Source: Polaromonas sp. JS666
Lineage (GTDB): Bacteria > Pseudomonadota > Gammaproteobacteria > Burkholderiales > Burkholderiaceae_C
Length of the DNA stretch: 64,000 nucleotides
Assembly: GCF_900103405.1 (NCBI RefSeq)
Contig: NZ_FNHX01000001.1
Coordinates: 558,001-622,000, forward strand
Reading direction: 5' to 3'
Shown: in pieces, positions 1-8,672 of the stretch
How the letters are laid out: each line of letters begins with the position of its first letter
Position numbering within the stretch: position 1 is the stretch's first letter
Notes under the pieces: model-generated
Told to the model about the DNA's origin: nothing
The model's input: only the letters and a program-made list of their open reading frames with translations
Databases searched by the model: none
Made by a program: the position numbers and the translations under genes

Positions 1-204
1 CAGTGAAGAGGCAATTTGCCAGAGCGCGATCAAGCCCACAGGCACCACCCAGGGCAGCAGGCGCTGGCCGAGGTCGCGCAGCACGGCGGCAATTTGCAGG
101 CGCGGCAATGAGAAGCCCGGGGCCAGCGGCAAGAAGCCCAGGCCGGGAGCATCCACGGTGTCGGGCACCGGGGTCACCTGGAGTTCACGAACAGAGTCTG
201 TCAT
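1..204 (-). CDS. ssuC: Sulfonate ABC transporter permease SsuC (N-terminal part)
   Basis: Only the first 68 codons are in the window; the gene runs off the left edge. The start ATG at 204 lies 15 nt downstream of the ssuD stop. The product begins MTDSVRELQV, has a cytoplasmic, Pro-rich head of about 45 residues, and enters a hydrophobic segment near residue 49 (LLPWVVPVGLIALWQIASSL), as expected for the first membrane helix of an SsuC-type inner-membrane permease. Position directly behind ssuD matches the common ssuEADCB order, so it would form the channel for sulfonates delivered by SsuA. The diagnostic EAA loop is outside the window, so the family call leans on context. Confidence 0.8.
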   Translation of the reverse strand, partial: MTDSVRELQVTPVPDTVDAPGLGFLPLAPGFSLPRLQIAAVLRDLGQRLLPWVVPVGLIALWQIASSL

Positions 205-219
205 GGCTGTGCTCCGGGT

Positions 220-1383
220 TCAGCTTTGCGAGACGCGCGGCAGGTAGTCATTGGCCACGACCTCACCAAAAGGCCCGTTCAACACCTGGCCAGGCAGCTT
301 CTGGCGCAGCCTGCGCGGCAGCAGCGGGAAGACCAGTTCGGCGAAGCGGTAAGCCTCCTCCAGGTGCGGATAGCCCGAGAGCACAAAGGTGTCCAGGCCC
401 AGGGCCGCGTATTCCTCTATGCGCGCGGCCACCGTCTTGGGGTCGCCCACCAGTGCCGTGCCGGCGCCGCCGCGCACCAGGCCCACACCGGCCCAGAGAT
501 TGGGGCTGATTTCGAGCTCCGCCCTGGTTCGCTTGCCACCGCCCGCATGCAGCGCAGCCATGCGGCGCTGGCCTTCGGAATCCATGCGTGAGAAGGCTGC
601 CTGGGCGCGGCCCACGGTGTCGTCGTCGAGCCGGCTGATCAGGCTTTCGGCGGCGCGCCAGGCCTCGTCCTCGGTCTCGCGCACGATGACGTGCAGGCGT
701 ATGCCGAACTTGACCTTGCGGCCCAGCCTCTCGGCGCGGGCCCGCACGTCGGCGACTTTTTTGGAGACTTCGGCGGGCGGCTCGCCCCAGGTCAGGTAGG
801 TGTCGACCTGCTCGGCGGCCAGCGCATGGGCCGGCGCCGAGGAGCCGCCGAAATACACGGGCGGATGCGGTTTTTGCACCGGCGGGTACAGCAGCTTGGC
901 GCCTTTGACGCTCAGGTGCTGGCCCTGGAAATCAAAACTTTCACCGGCGTGGCTGCGCGCCAGGATCTCGCGCCAGATGCGTATGAATTCGGCCGACTGT
1001 TCATAGCGCTGCGTGTGGTCCAGGTAGACGCCGTCGCCTTCGAGCTCGGCCTGGTCGCCGCCTGTGACCAGGTTGATCAGCAGGCGCCCGCCCGAGAGCC
1101 GGTCAAAGGTGGCGGCCATGCGCGCGGCCAGGCTGGGCTGGTGCAGGCCGGGCCGCACCGCCACCAGGAACTTGAGGTTTTTGGTGACAGGCAGCAGGCT
1201 GGCGGCCACCACCCAGGGGTCTTCGCAGGAGCGGCCGGTGGGAATCAGCACACCTTCATAACCCAGGGTGTCGGCGGCCGTGGCGACCTGCTTCAAATAG
1301 TCATGGTTGACCTCGCGCGCGCCTTCGCCCGTGCCCAGGTAGCGGCTGTCGCCGTGGGTGGGAATAAACCAGAAAACCTGCAT
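220..1383 (-). CDS. ssuD: FMNH2-dependent alkanesulfonate monooxygenase SsuD
   Basis: Cleaves the C-S bond of alkanesulfonates, using reduced flavin supplied by SsuE and O2, to give an aldehyde and sulfite. The 387-residue protein is close to the E. coli enzyme throughout: [15 protein letters not shown] at the N-terminus, GRSCEDPW with the conserved Cys at residue 53, [11 protein letters not shown] in the middle and [11 protein letters not shown] near the end, in a bacterial luciferase-like TIM barrel. It has a slightly longer loop ([11 protein letters not shown]) before the [16 protein letters not shown] segment, where E. coli has HNGKRDN. It sits between ssuA and ssuC on one strand, so it is part of the ssu operon feeding sulfite to the assimilatory pathway. 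Confidence 0.96.
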   Translation of the reverse strand: MQVFWFIPTHGDSRYLGTGEGAREVNHDYLKQVATAADTLGYEGVLIPTGRSCEDPWVVAASLLPVTKNLKFLVAVRPGLHQPSLAARMAATFDRLSGGRLLINLVTGGDQAELEGDGVYLDHTQRYEQSAEFIRIWREILARSHAGESFDFQGQHLSVKGAKLLYPPVQKPHPPVYFGGSSAPAHALAAEQVDTYLTWGEPPAEVSKKVADVRARAERLGRKVKFGIRLHVIVRETEDEAWRAAESLISRLDDDTVGRAQAAFSRMDSEGQRRMAALHAGGGKRTRAELEISPNLWAGVGLVRGGAGTALVGDPKTVAARIEEYAALGLDTFVLSGYPHLEEAYRFAELVFPLLPRRLRQKLPGQVLNGPFGEVVANDYLPRVSQS

Positions 1384-1419
1384 AAAAACTCCTTGAATAC
1401 TGAGTGCTTGGCGTTGCGC

Positions 1420-2430
1420 TTATTTGCGCGCGACCTGGGTGGCTTCGGGCCGCCATACGATGTCGGCCACCTTGACCGCGCGCGGAATCAGGCCCAGCCG
1501 CAAAAAGGCATCGGCCACACGCTGCTGGTCCGCGATGGCGGCAGCATTGAGCGGGCCGACGGGCGACACGGGACGGCGCTGGATAAACAGGCTCACCACG
1601 CCAGCGTCCAGGCCGCTGAAATCGGACACCAGCTTGATGGCCTCGGACCGGTTGCTTTGCACCAGCGCATCGGCACGGCTCAATTCCTCAAACAGCGCCG
1701 CCAGGGTCTGCCCATGCTGGCTGGCAAAGGGGCGCGAGGCCAGGTAAAAGGAGTTGTTGCTCGACAGCTCACGCCCCGTGGCCAGCACGCGCGGCTTGAT
1801 GGCGAGTTCGATCGCGGCGTAAAACGGGTCCCAGATGGCCCAGGCGTCCACGCTTTTGCGCTCGAAAGCGGCGCGCGCGTCGGCGGGTGCCAGGTAGATG
1901 GGCTGGATGTCGTCCCATTTCAGGCCGGCCTTGTCGACCGCGCGCACCAGCAGGTAGTGGGCGCTGGAGCCTTTTTGCAGTGCGATCTTTTTGCCCTTGA
2001 GGCCGGCCAGGTTGCGGATCGGCGAGTCACCCAGCACCAGGACGGCCGAGCTGTCGGGCTTGGGCGGCTCGACGCCGACGTAGACCAACTCCTTGCCGGC
2101 GGCCTGGGCGAACACGGGCGGCGAATCGCCGGTCAGGCCGAACTCCAGGCTGCCCACCGACAGCGCTTCCAGCAGCTGCGGCCCGGCCGGGAATTCGGCC
2201 CAGGTGATTCTGGTGTTGGGAAAGCGTTTTTCGAGCACGCTTTTCTGCTTGAGGATGACCAGGTTGACGGCGGATTTCTGGTAGCCGATGCGCAGCTGCT
2301 CGGGGGCTTTTTCCGCCTTGGCGGCAGACTGTGCTTTTACGCCCTGCAGGCCCAGGCCCCACAGCGAAGCCGTGGTGGCGACGATCTTCAGGAAGCGGCG
2401 GCGCAGTTGTAGCGGTGTGAGGGTGTTCAT
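1420..2430 (-). CDS. ssuA: Aliphatic sulfonate ABC transporter substrate-binding protein SsuA (copy 1)
   Basis: Periplasmic solute-binding protein, 336 residues. The N-terminus is twin-arginine-like (RRRFLKIVATTASLWGLGL) and ends in a VKA-Q cleavage-type site near residue 34. The mature part begins LRIGYQKSAVNLVILK and carries WAEFPAGPQLLEAL, the hallmark of the SsuA/TauA-like NMT1 fold. DSSAVLVL, KKIALQKGSSAHYLLV and VDAWAIWDPFYAAIE are further family blocks. It lies 36 nt upstream of ssuD and only 17 nt downstream of a second paralogue, so the operon codes for two binding proteins for one permease. Ligand range cannot be read from sequence. Confidence 0.9.
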   Translation of the reverse strand: MNTLTPLQLRRRFLKIVATTASLWGLGLQGVKAQSAAKAEKAPEQLRIGYQKSAVNLVILKQKSVLEKRFPNTRITWAEFPAGPQLLEALSVGSLEFGLTGDSPPVFAQAAGKELVYVGVEPPKPDSSAVLVLGDSPIRNLAGLKGKKIALQKGSSAHYLLVRAVDKAGLKWDDIQPIYLAPADARAAFERKSVDAWAIWDPFYAAIELAIKPRVLATGRELSSNNSFYLASRPFASQHGQTLAALFEELSRADALVQSNRSEAIKLVSDFSGLDAGVVSLFIQRRPVSPVGPLNAAAIADQQRVADAFLRLGLIPRAVKVADIVWRPEATQVARK

Positions 2431-2447
2431 GGTGCGGTCTCCTTGTG

Positions 2448-3467
2448 TCAGGGAGCCGGTTTGTAAGCGGCTTCGCTGACGGCAATGGCCTTGGGAATCA
2501 GCTTGAGCTCGAAGAAGGTGTCAGCCAGTTTTTGCTGGTCGGCGATCACGCTGGCGGGCACGGGCTGGACCTTGAACTCGTAGCGCTTGAGGCTGAGCTC
2601 GACCACGTCGACCGGCAGGCCTTGCAGCGGCGCGATCAGCTCGGCGGCCTTTTTGAGGTTGGCCTTGAGCCAGGCGCCGCGTTCCACCGAGTCGTCAAAC
2701 AGGGCCTGGATGACCTTGGGGTTCCTGGCGACAAAGCCGCGCTCGGCCAGGTAGTACTGGTAGTTGTTGACCACGCCCTTGCCGTCAGCCAGCACGCGCG
2801 CACCTATGGCTTTTTCGGCCGCGGCGGTAAACGGGTCCCAGATCACCCAGGCGTCCACACTTTTGCTTTCAAAGGCGGCGCGCGCATCGGCCGGCGGCAG
2901 GTAGACGGGCTGGATGTCGCTGAGCTTGAGATGGTTTTTCTCGAGCAGCTTGACCAGCAGGTAGTGCACATTGCTGCCCTTGTTGAGGGCGACCTTCTTG
3001 CCCTTGAGTTCGGCCACGGATTTGATGGCCGAATCCTTGGGCACCAGGATGGCTTCGGCCTCGGGCGCGGCCGGGTCGTAGCCTATGTAGGCAAATTTGG
3101 CACCGGCGGCCTGGGCGAAGATGGGAGGCGCCTCGCCGACATAACCCACGTCGACCGAGCCCAGGTTCAGGCCTTCGAGCAGTTGCGGACCGGCCGGGAA
3201 CTCCACCCATTTGACCGTGGCGTTCAAGGGCAACAAACGCTTTTCAAGCGTGCCCTGGGCTTTCTGCAGCACAAACAGGCTGGCGGCTTTCTGGTAGCCG
3301 ATACGCAGCTCGACCTTGTCCTGTGCGTGCGCCACGGGCAGCGTCAGCAGGGTGATGACGCCCGCGATCAGGGCAGCCAGCAGCAGGCTCAAACTGAAGT
3401 CGAGCCAGATGCGCGCCCTGGAGGGTTGTGGGGAAGTGCCGGGCGTGCCGGCGGCGGTGGTGCTCAT
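2448..3467 (-). CDS. ssuA: Aliphatic sulfonate ABC transporter substrate-binding protein (SsuA paralogue, copy 2)
   Basis: Second SsuA-type periplasmic binding protein, 339 residues. The N-terminus is a long cytoplasmic head (about 25 residues) followed by a hydrophobic stretch LLLAALIAGVITLLTLP and an AHA-Q site near residue 49, so it is secreted by the Sec route, unlike its Tat-like neighbour. The mature domain shares the LRIGYQKAASLFVLQ, WVEFPAGPQLLEGLN and VDAWVIWDPFTAAAE blocks with copy 1, but the sequences have clearly diverged (roughly half identical by eye). The tandem arrangement suggests duplication followed by specialisation for a different sulfonate; this is inference. Confidence 0.88.
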   Translation of the reverse strand: MSTTAAGTPGTSPQPSRARIWLDFSLSLLLAALIAGVITLLTLPVAHAQDKVELRIGYQKAASLFVLQKAQGTLEKRLLPLNATVKWVEFPAGPQLLEGLNLGSVDVGYVGEAPPIFAQAAGAKFAYIGYDPAAPEAEAILVPKDSAIKSVAELKGKKVALNKGSNVHYLLVKLLEKNHLKLSDIQPVYLPPADARAAFESKSVDAWVIWDPFTAAAEKAIGARVLADGKGVVNNYQYYLAERGFVARNPKVIQALFDDSVERGAWLKANLKKAAELIAPLQGLPVDVVELSLKRYEFKVQPVPASVIADQQKLADTFFELKLIPKAIAVSEAAYKPAP

Positions 3468-3499
3468 GGTGATGTCCTTGTCAAAAGTCTTCCGGGTGC

Positions 3500-3532
3500 G
3501 CGGCCGCAGGAGGCAAAGCTCCGCCCGGCCGC
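3500..3532 (-). other. Intercistronic hairpin between ssuE and ssuA copy 2
   Basis: In the 144-nt gap between ssuE and the second ssuA, GCGGCCG (3500-3506) pairs with CGGCCGC (3526-3532), and inside it GGAG (3509-3512) pairs with CTCC (3519-3522). The result is a GC-rich stem with a small internal loop and a 6-nt apex. No T-tract follows on the minus strand, so it is not an intrinsic terminator. Such intercistronic hairpins can protect processed mRNA for abundant binding proteins, but that role here is only a suggestion. Confidence 0.4.
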
Positions 3533-3611
3533 CTGCCTGGCGGTTTTAAAGTGGCGTCGTGGGAATTCGGGGCGACGGCTGAACGATCAGCCGGCGCGCC
3601 CCGGCGCGGCG

Positions 3612-4211
3612 TCAGACGCTACATCGCACCCGGGAAAAATGCACCGGCTCAAAACCGGCCGTGGCCGGCTGGCGAAAGCTTTCGGCCAGCAGGGTCAGCA
3701 CCGCGTCGTCCAGCCGCACGGCGATGTCGGGGCCGACCTCGTAGCGCTTGTCGGCCGACTGCGGCACCTGTGAATCGGTGGCGTAAACACCGGGCAGGAT
3801 GTGGCGCGCGGCCAGCGCCTGCAGCACCGGGCGCAGCGCATAGTCCAGCGCCAGCATGTGGTGCGGGCTACCGCCCGTGGCCAGCGGCAGCACGGTTTTT
3901 TCTTTCAGCGCGGTCTGCGGCAGCACATCGAGCAGCACCTTGAGCAAGCCGCTGTAGGCCGCCTTGTAAACCGGCGTGGCCACGACGACAGCGCGCGCCC
4001 TGGCGATCTGCGCTATGGCTTTGACGATGGCCGGATGGCCCCATTCGGCCAGCAGCAGCGCCTGGGCCGGCAGCTCGCGGATATTGAGCCTGTCCACCAC
4101 CAGCCCGCCGCGCAGGGCCAGCCTGTGGCTGACCGAGTCGAGCAGCGCTGAGGAGCGCGACTGCTCGGAGGGGCTGCCGGCGATCAGCAGGACGGATTGT
4201 TGCGCGGACAT
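3612..4211 (-). CDS. ssuE: NADPH-dependent FMN reductase SsuE
   Basis: Flavin reductase that supplies FMNH2 to SsuD. The 199-residue protein opens with SVLLIAGSPSEQSRSSALLD, the flavodoxin-like phosphate-binding loop of the NADPH-dependent FMN reductase family. It continues with VVVATPVYKAAYSGLLKVLLD and TGGSPHHMLALDYALRPVL, both typical of SsuE. An upstream in-frame ATG at 4247 would add 12 residues (MATQAHQGKLST), but the family begins right before the VLLI strand, so the ATG at 4211 is preferred. It precedes both ssuA genes and ssuD on the same strand. The 140-nt gap to sbp upstream holds a GC-rich dispersed repeat. Confidence 0.93.
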   Translation of the reverse strand: MSAQQSVLLIAGSPSEQSRSSALLDSVSHRLALRGGLVVDRLNIRELPAQALLLAEWGHPAIVKAIAQIARARAVVVATPVYKAAYSGLLKVLLDVLPQTALKEKTVLPLATGGSPHHMLALDYALRPVLQALAARHILPGVYATDSQVPQSADKRYEVGPDIAVRLDDAVLTLLAESFRQPATAGFEPVHFSRVRCSV

Positions 4212-4278
4212 TGTTGAAAGTTTTCCCTGATGTGCCTGTGTGGCCAAGCGTGGTGTGACAGCTCTTCAATTCCAGTGC

Positions 4279-4326
4279 CGGCGCGGAACCGGCTCAGCCG
4301 GGCCGCAGCGGGCGCCCCCTGGGGGG
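4279..4326 (-). repeat. GC-rich dispersed intergenic repeat, copy A
   Basis: Read on the minus strand, this stretch runs CCCCCCAGGGGGC, GCCCGC, TGCGGCCCGGC, two variable bases, then AGCCGGTTCCGCG. The same succession occurs on the plus strand at 40145-40195 behind glnK. Both copies sit in short gaps between genes and have strong self-complementarity (CCCCC/GGGGG and CCGGC/GCCGG). This is a dispersed REP-like element; very similar GC-rich intergenic sequences are, to my knowledge, common in Comamonadaceae. Confidence 0.6.
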
Positions 4327-4351
4327 AGGCGGCCGGAGGCCGCCTCGGGGG

Positions 4352-5401
4352 TTACTTTCTTGTATAAATCTGGTCGAAGGAGCCGCCGTCGGCGAAGTGC
4401 TCCTTGTCGGCCTTGGTCCAGCCGCCAAAAGCCTGGTCTATGGTGAACAGGTTCAGCTTGGGGAACTGCTTGGCGTACTTGGCAATGGCTTTTTGCGAGA
4501 CGGCCGGGCGGTAGAAGTTCTTGCCGGCAATGTCCTGGCCTTCTTCGGAGTAGAGGTACTTCAGGTATTCCTCGGCCACGGCGCGTGTGCCCTTTTTGTC
4601 CACGTTCTTGTCGACCACGGCGACGGCCGGTTCGGCCAGGATGCTCAGCGAGGGCGCGACCACGTCGAACTTGGCGCCGAATTCTCTTTCCAGCAGGTAA
4701 GCCTCGTTTTCCCAGGCGATCAGCACGTCGCCCTGGGCACGCTGGGCAAAGGTGATGGTGGAGCCGCGGGCGCCGGTATCCAGCACCGAGACGTTGCCAT
4801 AGAGCTTGGCGACAAACTCCTTGGCCTTGGCGTCGCTGCCGTATTTGCGCTTGGCGAATTCCCAGGCCGCCAGGTAATTCCAGCGGGCGCCGCCCGAGGT
4901 CTTGGGGTTGGGCGTGATCACATTGATGCCGGGCTTGACGAGGTCATCCCAGTCCTTGATGCCCTTGGGATTGCCCTGGCGCACAGCCAGCACGATGGTG
5001 GAGGTATAGGGCGAGGAGTTGTGCGGCAGCTTTTTCTGCCAGTCGGCCGACAGCCAGCCGCCGTTTTTCACCAGTGCGTCGGTGTCGCCGGCCAGGGCCA
5101 GCGTGGCGACGTCGGCGTCCAGGCCGTCAATGATGGAGCGCGCCTGCTTGCCCGAGCCGCCGTGCGACTGCTTGATGGTCACGTCCTGGCCGGTCTTGGC
5201 CTTCCAGTATTTGATGAAGGCGGCGTTGTACTCGACGTAAAGCTCGCGCGTCGGGTCGTAGGACACATTGAGCAGCGTGACGGGCGGCTTGGGCGGCTGC
5301 TGGGCCTGGGCCGTCAGCAGTGACCCTGCCAGCGTCAAACCCAAACCCAGGGCGGCGGCCGTGCGGATGGAAACATTGATAAAGTTGCGGCGTGAAGTCA
5401 T
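4352..5401 (-). CDS. sbp: Sulfate ABC transporter periplasmic substrate-binding protein Sbp
   Basis: Binds sulfate (or thiosulfate) in the periplasm for the CysTWA permease, none of which is in the window. The 349-residue protein has a signal peptide (residues 1-33, SRRNFINVS then [17 protein letters not shown]). The mature domain carries family blocks [64 protein letters not shown] and [20 protein letters not shown], characteristic of Sbp/CysP. It is first in a minus-strand run towards ssuE but separated from it by 140 nt with a repeat, so it may be its own unit. An inverted repeat resembling a LysR-type site lies 77 nt upstream. Confidence 0.95.
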   Translation of the reverse strand: MTSRRNFINVSIRTAAALGLGLTLAGSLLTAQAQQPPKPPVTLLNVSYDPTRELYVEYNAAFIKYWKAKTGQDVTIKQSHGGSGKQARSIIDGLDADVATLALAGDTDALVKNGGWLSADWQKKLPHNSSPYTSTIVLAVRQGNPKGIKDWDDLVKPGINVITPNPKTSGGARWNYLAAWEFAKRKYGSDAKAKEFVAKLYGNVSVLDTGARGSTITFAQRAQGDVLIAWENEAYLLEREFGAKFDVVAPSLSILAEPAVAVVDKNVDKKGTRAVAEEYLKYLYSEEGQDIAGKNFYRPAVSQKAIAKYAKQFPKLNLFTIDQAFGGWTKADKEHFADGGSFDQIYTRK

Positions 5402-5477
5402 GGTTGCTCTCTTTTCCAGAAAATGCGTGTAAATGCAGACAAAATGGATTCTGGAAGCAGCCTTAGAAAACCGGAAC

Positions 5478-5501
5478 GAATAAAAACTCAGTTCTTTATT
5501 C
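5478..5501. promoter_or_regulatory. Inverted repeat GAATAAA-N10-TTTATTC, candidate CysB-type operator for sbp
   Basis: In the 178-nt divergent gap between sbp (minus) and yggX (plus), GAATAAA at 5478-5484 is mirrored exactly by TTTATTC at 5495-5501. The surrounding DNA is the most AT-rich of the neighbourhood. Size, spacing and dyad symmetry fit a LysR-family binding site, and CysB is the known LysR regulator of sulfate uptake in proteobacteria. A related GAATAA-containing palindrome precedes the tauE-cys cluster. Regulator identity is inferred. Confidence 0.4.
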
Positions 5502-5579
5502 TGTATTTATCCTTGGACTCCCTTTTGGGCCCTCGGATCACCCTTTTAGATCCCCCCGATACACGAAAGAACCCTCGCC

Positions 5580-5852
5580 ATGGCACGCCTCGTCAAATGC
5601 ATCAAGCTCGGTAAAGAAGCCGAAGGCCTGGACTTCCCCCCCTACCCCGGCGCCCTGGGCAAACGCATCTGGGAAGAAGTCAGCAAGGAAGCCTGGGCGG
5701 ACTGGATGAAGCAGCAGACCATGCTGGTCAATGAAAACCGGCTGAACCTGGCCGACGCCCGCGCCCGCCAGTACCTGGCGCGCCAGATGGAGAAACACTT
5801 CTTCGGCGAGGGCGCCGACGCGGTGCAAGGCTACGTGCCTCCCACCCCCTGA
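5580..5852 (+). CDS. yggX: Probable Fe(2+)-trafficking / oxidative damage protection protein YggX
   Basis: Small cytosolic protein of 90 residues, the normal family length. It begins [21 protein letters not shown] with the conserved Cys at residue 7, and contains the [25 protein letters not shown] and [14 protein letters not shown] blocks that define YggX. In enterobacteria YggX protects iron-sulfur clusters during oxidative stress and takes part in iron trafficking. It ends 9 nt before mnmC and is probably cotranscribed with it. It is divergent from sbp. Confidence 0.95.
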   Translation: MARLVKCIKLGKEAEGLDFPPYPGALGKRIWEEVSKEAWADWMKQQTMLVNENRLNLADARARQYLARQMEKHFFGEGADAVQGYVPPTP

Positions 5853-5861
5853 TACGGCGGC

Positions 5862-7754
5862 ATGCCCGAACGCATTGAGTGGCTGGACGACGGCACGGCC
5901 GGCGGAAGCCCCTTCAGCCCGCGTTTCGGCGACCGCTACCGCAGCGAACTGGGTGGCCTGGACCAGGCCAAAGAAGTCTTTCTCAAGGGCTGCGGCCTGC
6001 CTGCGGCCTGGGCCGGCCAGCCGCAATGGACGGTGCTGGAGACCGGTTTCGGCCTGGGCCTGAACTTTCTTGTGACCTGGGCCGCCTGGAAGGCCGACCC
6101 GGACCGCCCCCGCCTGCTGCATTTCGTCTCGACCGAGGCCTTCCCGGCCAGCGCGGCCGACGTGCTGCGCAGCGCCCAGACCCATCCTGAACTGGTCCCC
6201 TTGGCCGAGCAGTTGCAGGCCCAGCTTTGGGGCCTGCTGCCGGGCTTTCACCGCCTGGTGTTTGAAGGCGGCCGGGTCTTGCTGACGCTGTGCATAGGCG
6301 ATGCCAAAGCCATGCTGCGCGAGCAATCTTTCGAGGCCGATTCGGTCTACCTGGACGGCTTCAGCCCGCAGCGCAACCCTGACATCTGGGATGTGCACAC
6401 CTTCAAGGCGGTGGCGCGCTGCTGCCGGCGCGGCACACGGGTGGCGACCTGGACCATCGCGCGCAGCGTGCGCGATGCGCTGGCCCAATCCGGCTTTGTC
6501 GTCAAAAAAGTGCCGGGCATACCGCCCAAGCGCGACAACCTGCAGGGCGAGTTCAACCCGGCCTGGGAACCCAAAAAAGCCCAGCCGCCGCCGGCGCGCC
6601 GCGCCCCGGGCAGCTGTGTGGTGGTGGGCGCGGGCCTGGCCGGCGCGGCCGTGGCAGCCAGCCTGGCGCGCCGCGGCTGGCAGGTCACGGTGCTGGACGC
6701 GGCCGAAGAACCGGCCGCCGGTGCCTCCGGCCTGCCGGCCGGTTTGCTGGCGCCGCATGTCTCGCCCGACGACAACCCGCTCTCGCGCCTGTCGCGCCAC
6801 GGTATACGCGCCACGCTGCAGCAGGCCGAAACTCTGCTGCAAGCCGGCGACTGGGGTCGCACCGGCGTGCTGGAACACACGGTGGAACACCCGCGCAAAC
6901 GGCCCGAGGCCTGGCAGGCGGACTGGGCAGACGCGGCGGGCGACTGGAGCCGCCCGGCCGAGGCCGCCCAGCTCGCGGACTGCGGCCTGCCGCCGGATGC
7001 GCCCGCGCTGTGGCATGCACGCGCCGGCTGGATACGGCCGGCTGGCCTGGTCGATGCCTGGCTGGCCACGCCGGGCGTGTTATCGCAGGGCCGGTCGGCG
7101 GTGGCCCGGCTGAGCCATGCCTCCGGCCAGTGGCAGCTTTGGGATGCGCAGGGCCGGGAGCTGGCGCGTGCCGAACTCGTGGTGCTCGCGGCTGGGTATG
7201 CGAGCCGCGCGCTGGCCGCTGGCGCCGAGACAGAAAATACCAGCGAGCTCGCGCTGCAGGCCATACGCGGCCAGGTCAGCTGGGGCCGGCATGAGCCCGG
7301 CACGGCCGGCGCCCTGCCCGCTTTCCCGGTGAACGGCCACGGCAGCCTGGCGCCCGCCGTGCCCCTGGCCGGCGAGGCCGGCGGCCTGGCCTGGGTCATG
7401 GGTTCGAGCTTTGAACGAGACAACCCCGAGGCCGAAATACGCCCCGAGGACGACCGCCACAACTTCAGCCGGCTGCAAAGCCTGCTGCCCGAAACGGCAC
7501 GCGCGCTGGCCGCGCAGTTCGAGGCCGGGAATGTTCAAAGCTGGGCCGGCGTGCGCTGCGCGACGCCCAGCCGCCTGCCCATGCTGGGGCCGCTGGCGGC
7601 CGGCTTGTGGGTTTGCTGCGGCATGGGTTCGCGTGGGCTGAGTTTTGCCGCGCTGAGCGGGGAGTTACTGGCGGCCCGGCTGCACGCCGAACCGCTGCCG
7701 CTGGAGCAGCGCCTGGCCGATGCGCTGGCGCCGCAACGCGCACCAGCCGCCTGA
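5862..7754 (+). CDS. mnmC: Bifunctional tRNA 5-methylaminomethyl-2-thiouridine biosynthesis protein MnmC
   Basis: Carries out the last two steps of mnm5s2U34 synthesis in tRNA wobble positions. The N-terminal methyltransferase domain (about 1-235) has the SAM-binding LETGFGLGLNFL (59-70) and the catalytic YLDGFSPQRNPDIW (Asp165). The C-terminal FAD oxidoreductase domain starts at about 252 with VVVGAGLAGAAVAASLARRGW. It ends with WAGVRCATPSRLPMLGPL and CCGMGSRGLSFAALSGELL, as in the MnmC(o) half. At 630 residues the fusion is full length. It follows yggX by 9 nt and converges on a response regulator gene, the two stops being 3 nt apart. Confidence 0.95.
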   Translation: MPERIEWLDDGTAGGSPFSPRFGDRYRSELGGLDQAKEVFLKGCGLPAAWAGQPQWTVLETGFGLGLNFLVTWAAWKADPDRPRLLHFVSTEAFPASAADVLRSAQTHPELVPLAEQLQAQLWGLLPGFHRLVFEGGRVLLTLCIGDAKAMLREQSFEADSVYLDGFSPQRNPDIWDVHTFKAVARCCRRGTRVATWTIARSVRDALAQSGFVVKKVPGIPPKRDNLQGEFNPAWEPKKAQPPPARRAPGSCVVVGAGLAGAAVAASLARRGWQVTVLDAAEEPAAGASGLPAGLLAPHVSPDDNPLSRLSRHGIRATLQQAETLLQAGDWGRTGVLEHTVEHPRKRPEAWQADWADAAGDWSRPAEAAQLADCGLPPDAPALWHARAGWIRPAGLVDAWLATPGVLSQGRSAVARLSHASGQWQLWDAQGRELARAELVVLAAGYASRALAAGAETENTSELALQAIRGQVSWGRHEPGTAGALPAFPVNGHGSLAPAVPLAGEAGGLAWVMGSSFERDNPEAEIRPEDDRHNFSRLQSLLPETARALAAQFEAGNVQSWAGVRCATPSRLPMLGPLAAGLWVCCGMGSRGLSFAALSGELLAARLHAEPLPLEQRLADALAPQRAPAA

Positions 7755-7757
7755 AGC

Positions 7758-8606
7758 TCAGCTCAGGCTGCGCAGCAGGTACTTGAGTTTTCCGGGATGC
7801 AGGGGTTTGCGCAGGCTGCCCCGCGCGCCGGCAAACCAGCCGCGCACCGCGTCCAGCGGGGTCAGCTTGCTGCCGGTCAGGATCAGGAATTCGACGGGCG
7901 GGCGCGAGGCCTCGACGCGTTTGACCATCTCCCAGCCATCGATGTCGGGCAGGTCCATGTCGAGGATCACGAGTTTGTAAAGCCGTGTGTCCATGAGCTT
8001 GAGCGCTTCGGCGCCGCTGGCGGCCTCGTCCACGACCAGCCGGCCGGCCATGGCCAGGCGGGCGCGCAGGTAGAGGCGCGCATCGCGGTCGGCGTCCACC
8101 ACCAGCACCTGGGCCTGCTGGGCTTCGGCTGCGGGTTCTTCCAGCGGCGCGGGCGCGGTGGGGGCTTGGGAATCAAAGTCGAGGTCCAGGTCCAGCACGG
8201 CGCCTGACTCGGACAGCAGGTCCAGGTCGAGTTCGGCTTCCGCCGGCTTGCCGGCGGCTTGGGGGTGCTCGGCCTCCAGCAAGGCGTCCATGCCTTCAAT
8301 CACGGCCGCCCATTGCAGCGGGCGCTTGATCGCGAGGCGGGCCCGGGACGGCGCGTTGTCGCCTATCCAGACCAGGTTGAGATCGTCATGGGCGGGGTTG
8401 GCCAGCTCGATCGCGGCCTCCCAGCTGTCGCCGTCTATCAGGGCCAGCTCGGCTTCTTCGGGTGCGGCCGCGGTCCACAGCGCGTAGGCCGTGGGCCGTG
8501 TTTCGGACAGGCGAAACACCGTGTTCAGGGCGTGACGTTCCACGTCATCAAACCCGAACACTTTTACAAATATCCGCTTGACAGCCTCACCACCCGTATT
8601 CGTCAT
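7758..8606 (-). CDS. Response regulator receiver protein with a C-terminal REC domain
   Basis: A 282-residue protein whose CheY-like receiver domain is at the C-terminus (about 165-282): acidic pair at Asp171/Asp173 (VVDADRD), phospho-acceptor Asp216 (VILDMDLPDIDGW), Thr244 (LILTGS) and Lys267 (LRKPLHP). The first 110 residues (KRIFVKVFGFDDVERHALNTVF) look like a second, degenerate receiver-like or sensory module, joined by an acidic Leu/Asp-rich linker at 121-145. No DNA-binding or enzymatic output domain follows. No histidine kinase is adjacent, so it is an orphan regulator that probably acts through protein-protein contact; the target is unknown. Confidence 0.75.
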   Translation of the reverse strand: MTNTGGEAVKRIFVKVFGFDDVERHALNTVFRLSETRPTAYALWTAAAPEEAELALIDGDSWEAAIELANPAHDDLNLVWIGDNAPSRARLAIKRPLQWAAVIEGMDALLEAEHPQAAGKPAEAELDLDLLSESGAVLDLDLDFDSQAPTAPAPLEEPAAEAQQAQVLVVDADRDARLYLRARLAMAGRLVVDEAASGAEALKLMDTRLYKLVILDMDLPDIDGWEMVKRVEASRPPVEFLILTGSKLTPLDAVRGWFAGARGSLRKPLHPGKLKYLLRSLS

Positions 8607-8672
8607 GTGGGCCCGATTATGCGGGGATTCGGCAGGCCTTTCTCCATGAAATTGGCGCTCGTTGCCAAAAGG

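Noticed and set aside
691-2412. Long plus-strand open frame (573 codons) opposite ssuD and ssuA
   Set aside because: It is the antisense of two well-supported genes; the translation is His/Gly/Gln-rich with no recognisable domain, as expected for shadows in GC-rich DNA.
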